From the NCBI GenBank assembly GCA_046155815.1, contig JBJXFY010000393.1, positions 1 through 5,394 on the forward strand: a stretch of DNA of 5,394 bases. The letters run 5' to 3'. This DNA comes from JBJXFY01 sp046155815. GTDB lineage: Bacteria; Verrucomicrobiota; Verrucomicrobiia; Limisphaerales; CAIMTB01. Shown here in pieces: positions 4,922 to 5,394 of this stretch (positions are counted from its first letter, which is position 1; every line of letters begins with the position of its first letter). The notes below the pieces were generated by a model. It had not been told where the DNA came from. It made no database searches and worked only from the letters and a program-made list of their open reading frames with translations. Both the position numbers and the translations under genes were made by a program.

Positions 4922-5394
4922 AGCCGGCCGCATCTCTTTCGGGCGCCCGCGCCGCGGCGGCGACGGTGGGTCCGGCGCTGCTGTGGCTGCTGGTGTTCCT
5001 CGCGCTGCCGGTGTTCGCCATCATGGCGGCCAGCTTCCTCACGCGCGGCGACTACGGCGACTTCGGGCCGCCGTTGACTTTGGAGAACTACGCGCGGCTG
5101 GCGGGCTGGACGGAGTTCGGCTTCGACCCGCTGTATCCGCGCATCCTCGGCCGCAGTGTCGCCCTCGGCGCGCTGACCACGGCGCTGTGCCTGCTGCTGG
5201 CCCTGCCGCTGGCATTCTTCATCGCCGGCCTGCCGGCGCGGTGGCGGGCGTTGGCGTTGACGCTGGTGATCGTGCCCTTCTGGACGAACCTGCTGATCCG
5301 CACCTATGCGTGGCAGATACTGCTCGCGCCCGGTGCGCCGTTCGCCCGCGCCGCCGCGGCGCTCGGCCTGATCGGCGCGGAGGAAGGGCTGTAT
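4918..5394 (+). CDS. potB: Spermidine/putrescine ABC transporter permease PotB (3' end cut by the window edge)
   Basis: This is an inner-membrane permease subunit of the polyamine importer; 159 codons are visible from ATG 4918-4920 to the window edge. The first transmembrane segment is about residues 17-40 (VGPALLWLLVFLALPVFAIM...), ending in the LPV....ASF pattern usual for PotB. A periplasmic stretch with LTLENYARL (53-61) follows. Segment 2 is about 80-104 (SVALGALTTALCLLLALPLAFFIAG), and segment 3 about 111-129 contains the diagnostic VPFWTNLLIRTYAW (119-132). The EAA loop that contacts PotA would lie beyond the window. No Shine-Dalgarno sequence precedes the ATG; the upstream bases form the palindrome GGCGGCGCCGCC. 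It lies 145 bp after potA, an unusually wide gap for this gene pair. potC and potD would be expected further right but cannot be seen. Confidence 0.9.
   Translation, partial: MKPAASLSGARAAAATVGPALLWLLVFLALPVFAIMAASFLTRGDYGDFGPPLTLENYARLAGWTEFGFDPLYPRILGRSVALGALTTALCLLLALPLAFFIAGLPARWRALALTLVIVPFWTNLLIRTYAWQILLAPGAPFARAAAALGLIGAEEGLY

Larger units (their letters stand above)
4769..4927 (+). repeat. Insert-like segment between near-identical 10-mers at the potA end and potB start
   Basis: ATGAAGGCGG (4769-4778) and ATGAAGCCGG (4918-4927) match at 9 of 10 positions and are offset by 149 bp. The first overlaps the potA stop and the second is the start of potB. The material between them contains hairpin repeat copy B. 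The layout is what insertion of a repeat with target duplication into an ancestral ATGA-overlapped potA-potB junction would leave. Chance similarity of two M-K starts is the alternative. Confidence 0.5.

Noticed and set aside
1..5394. CRISPR array, tRNA, rRNA, toxin-antitoxin or defence system
   Set aside because: No regularly spaced repeats, cloverleaf or matching gene pairs were seen. The repeats present are two dispersed copies and isolated palindromes.

Overview
This is a GC-rich window (roughly 65-70% G+C by eye) from a bacterium that appears Gram-negative: it carries a signal-peptide-bearing periplasmic sugar-binding protein and two ABC importers. No marker gene fixes the taxon. The GC content, the xylF-xylG order and the many palindromic intergenic repeats would fit Verrucomicrobiota or a related group, but that is a guess.

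Left part (1-2646, minus strand): the start of a xylose-type ABC import operon. xylF (periplasmic D-xylose-binding protein, 1606-2646) is followed after an 88-bp gap by xylG (dual-ATPase subunit). xylG runs off the left edge, missing only its last few codons. The permease (xylH) would be expected further left. The xylF-xylG gap holds a long imperfect inverted repeat with a smaller hairpin nested inside it.

Middle (2647-3716, about 1.07 kb): a divergent intergenic region with no intact gene. From left to right it holds a short GC-rich repeat (copy A), a stretch of lower GC, a compact multi-stem palindromic element (3012-3080), the C-terminal remnant of an IS5-like DDE transposase (minus strand, about 3091-3360), and a featureless GC-rich stretch leading to the potA ribosome binding site.

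Right part (3717-5394, plus strand): the start of a spermidine/putrescine-type ABC import operon. It has potA (ATPase with C-terminal TOBE region) and the first 159 codons of potB (permease), which runs off the right edge. The two genes are separated by 145 bp, and this gap contains copy B of the same GC-rich repeat. The gap is bounded by near-identical 10-mers (ATGAAGGCGG and ATGAAGCCGG), as if a repeat had been inserted into an ancestral ATGA stop/start overlap.

The two operons are ordinary nutrient importers, one for pentose and one for polyamine. The unusual content is the repeats: two copies of one hairpin family with an apparent compensatory base pair, one copy 5' of xylF and one 5' of potB, plus two other structured palindromes. 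I see no CRISPR array, tRNA, rRNA, defence system or other clearly new multi-gene system.
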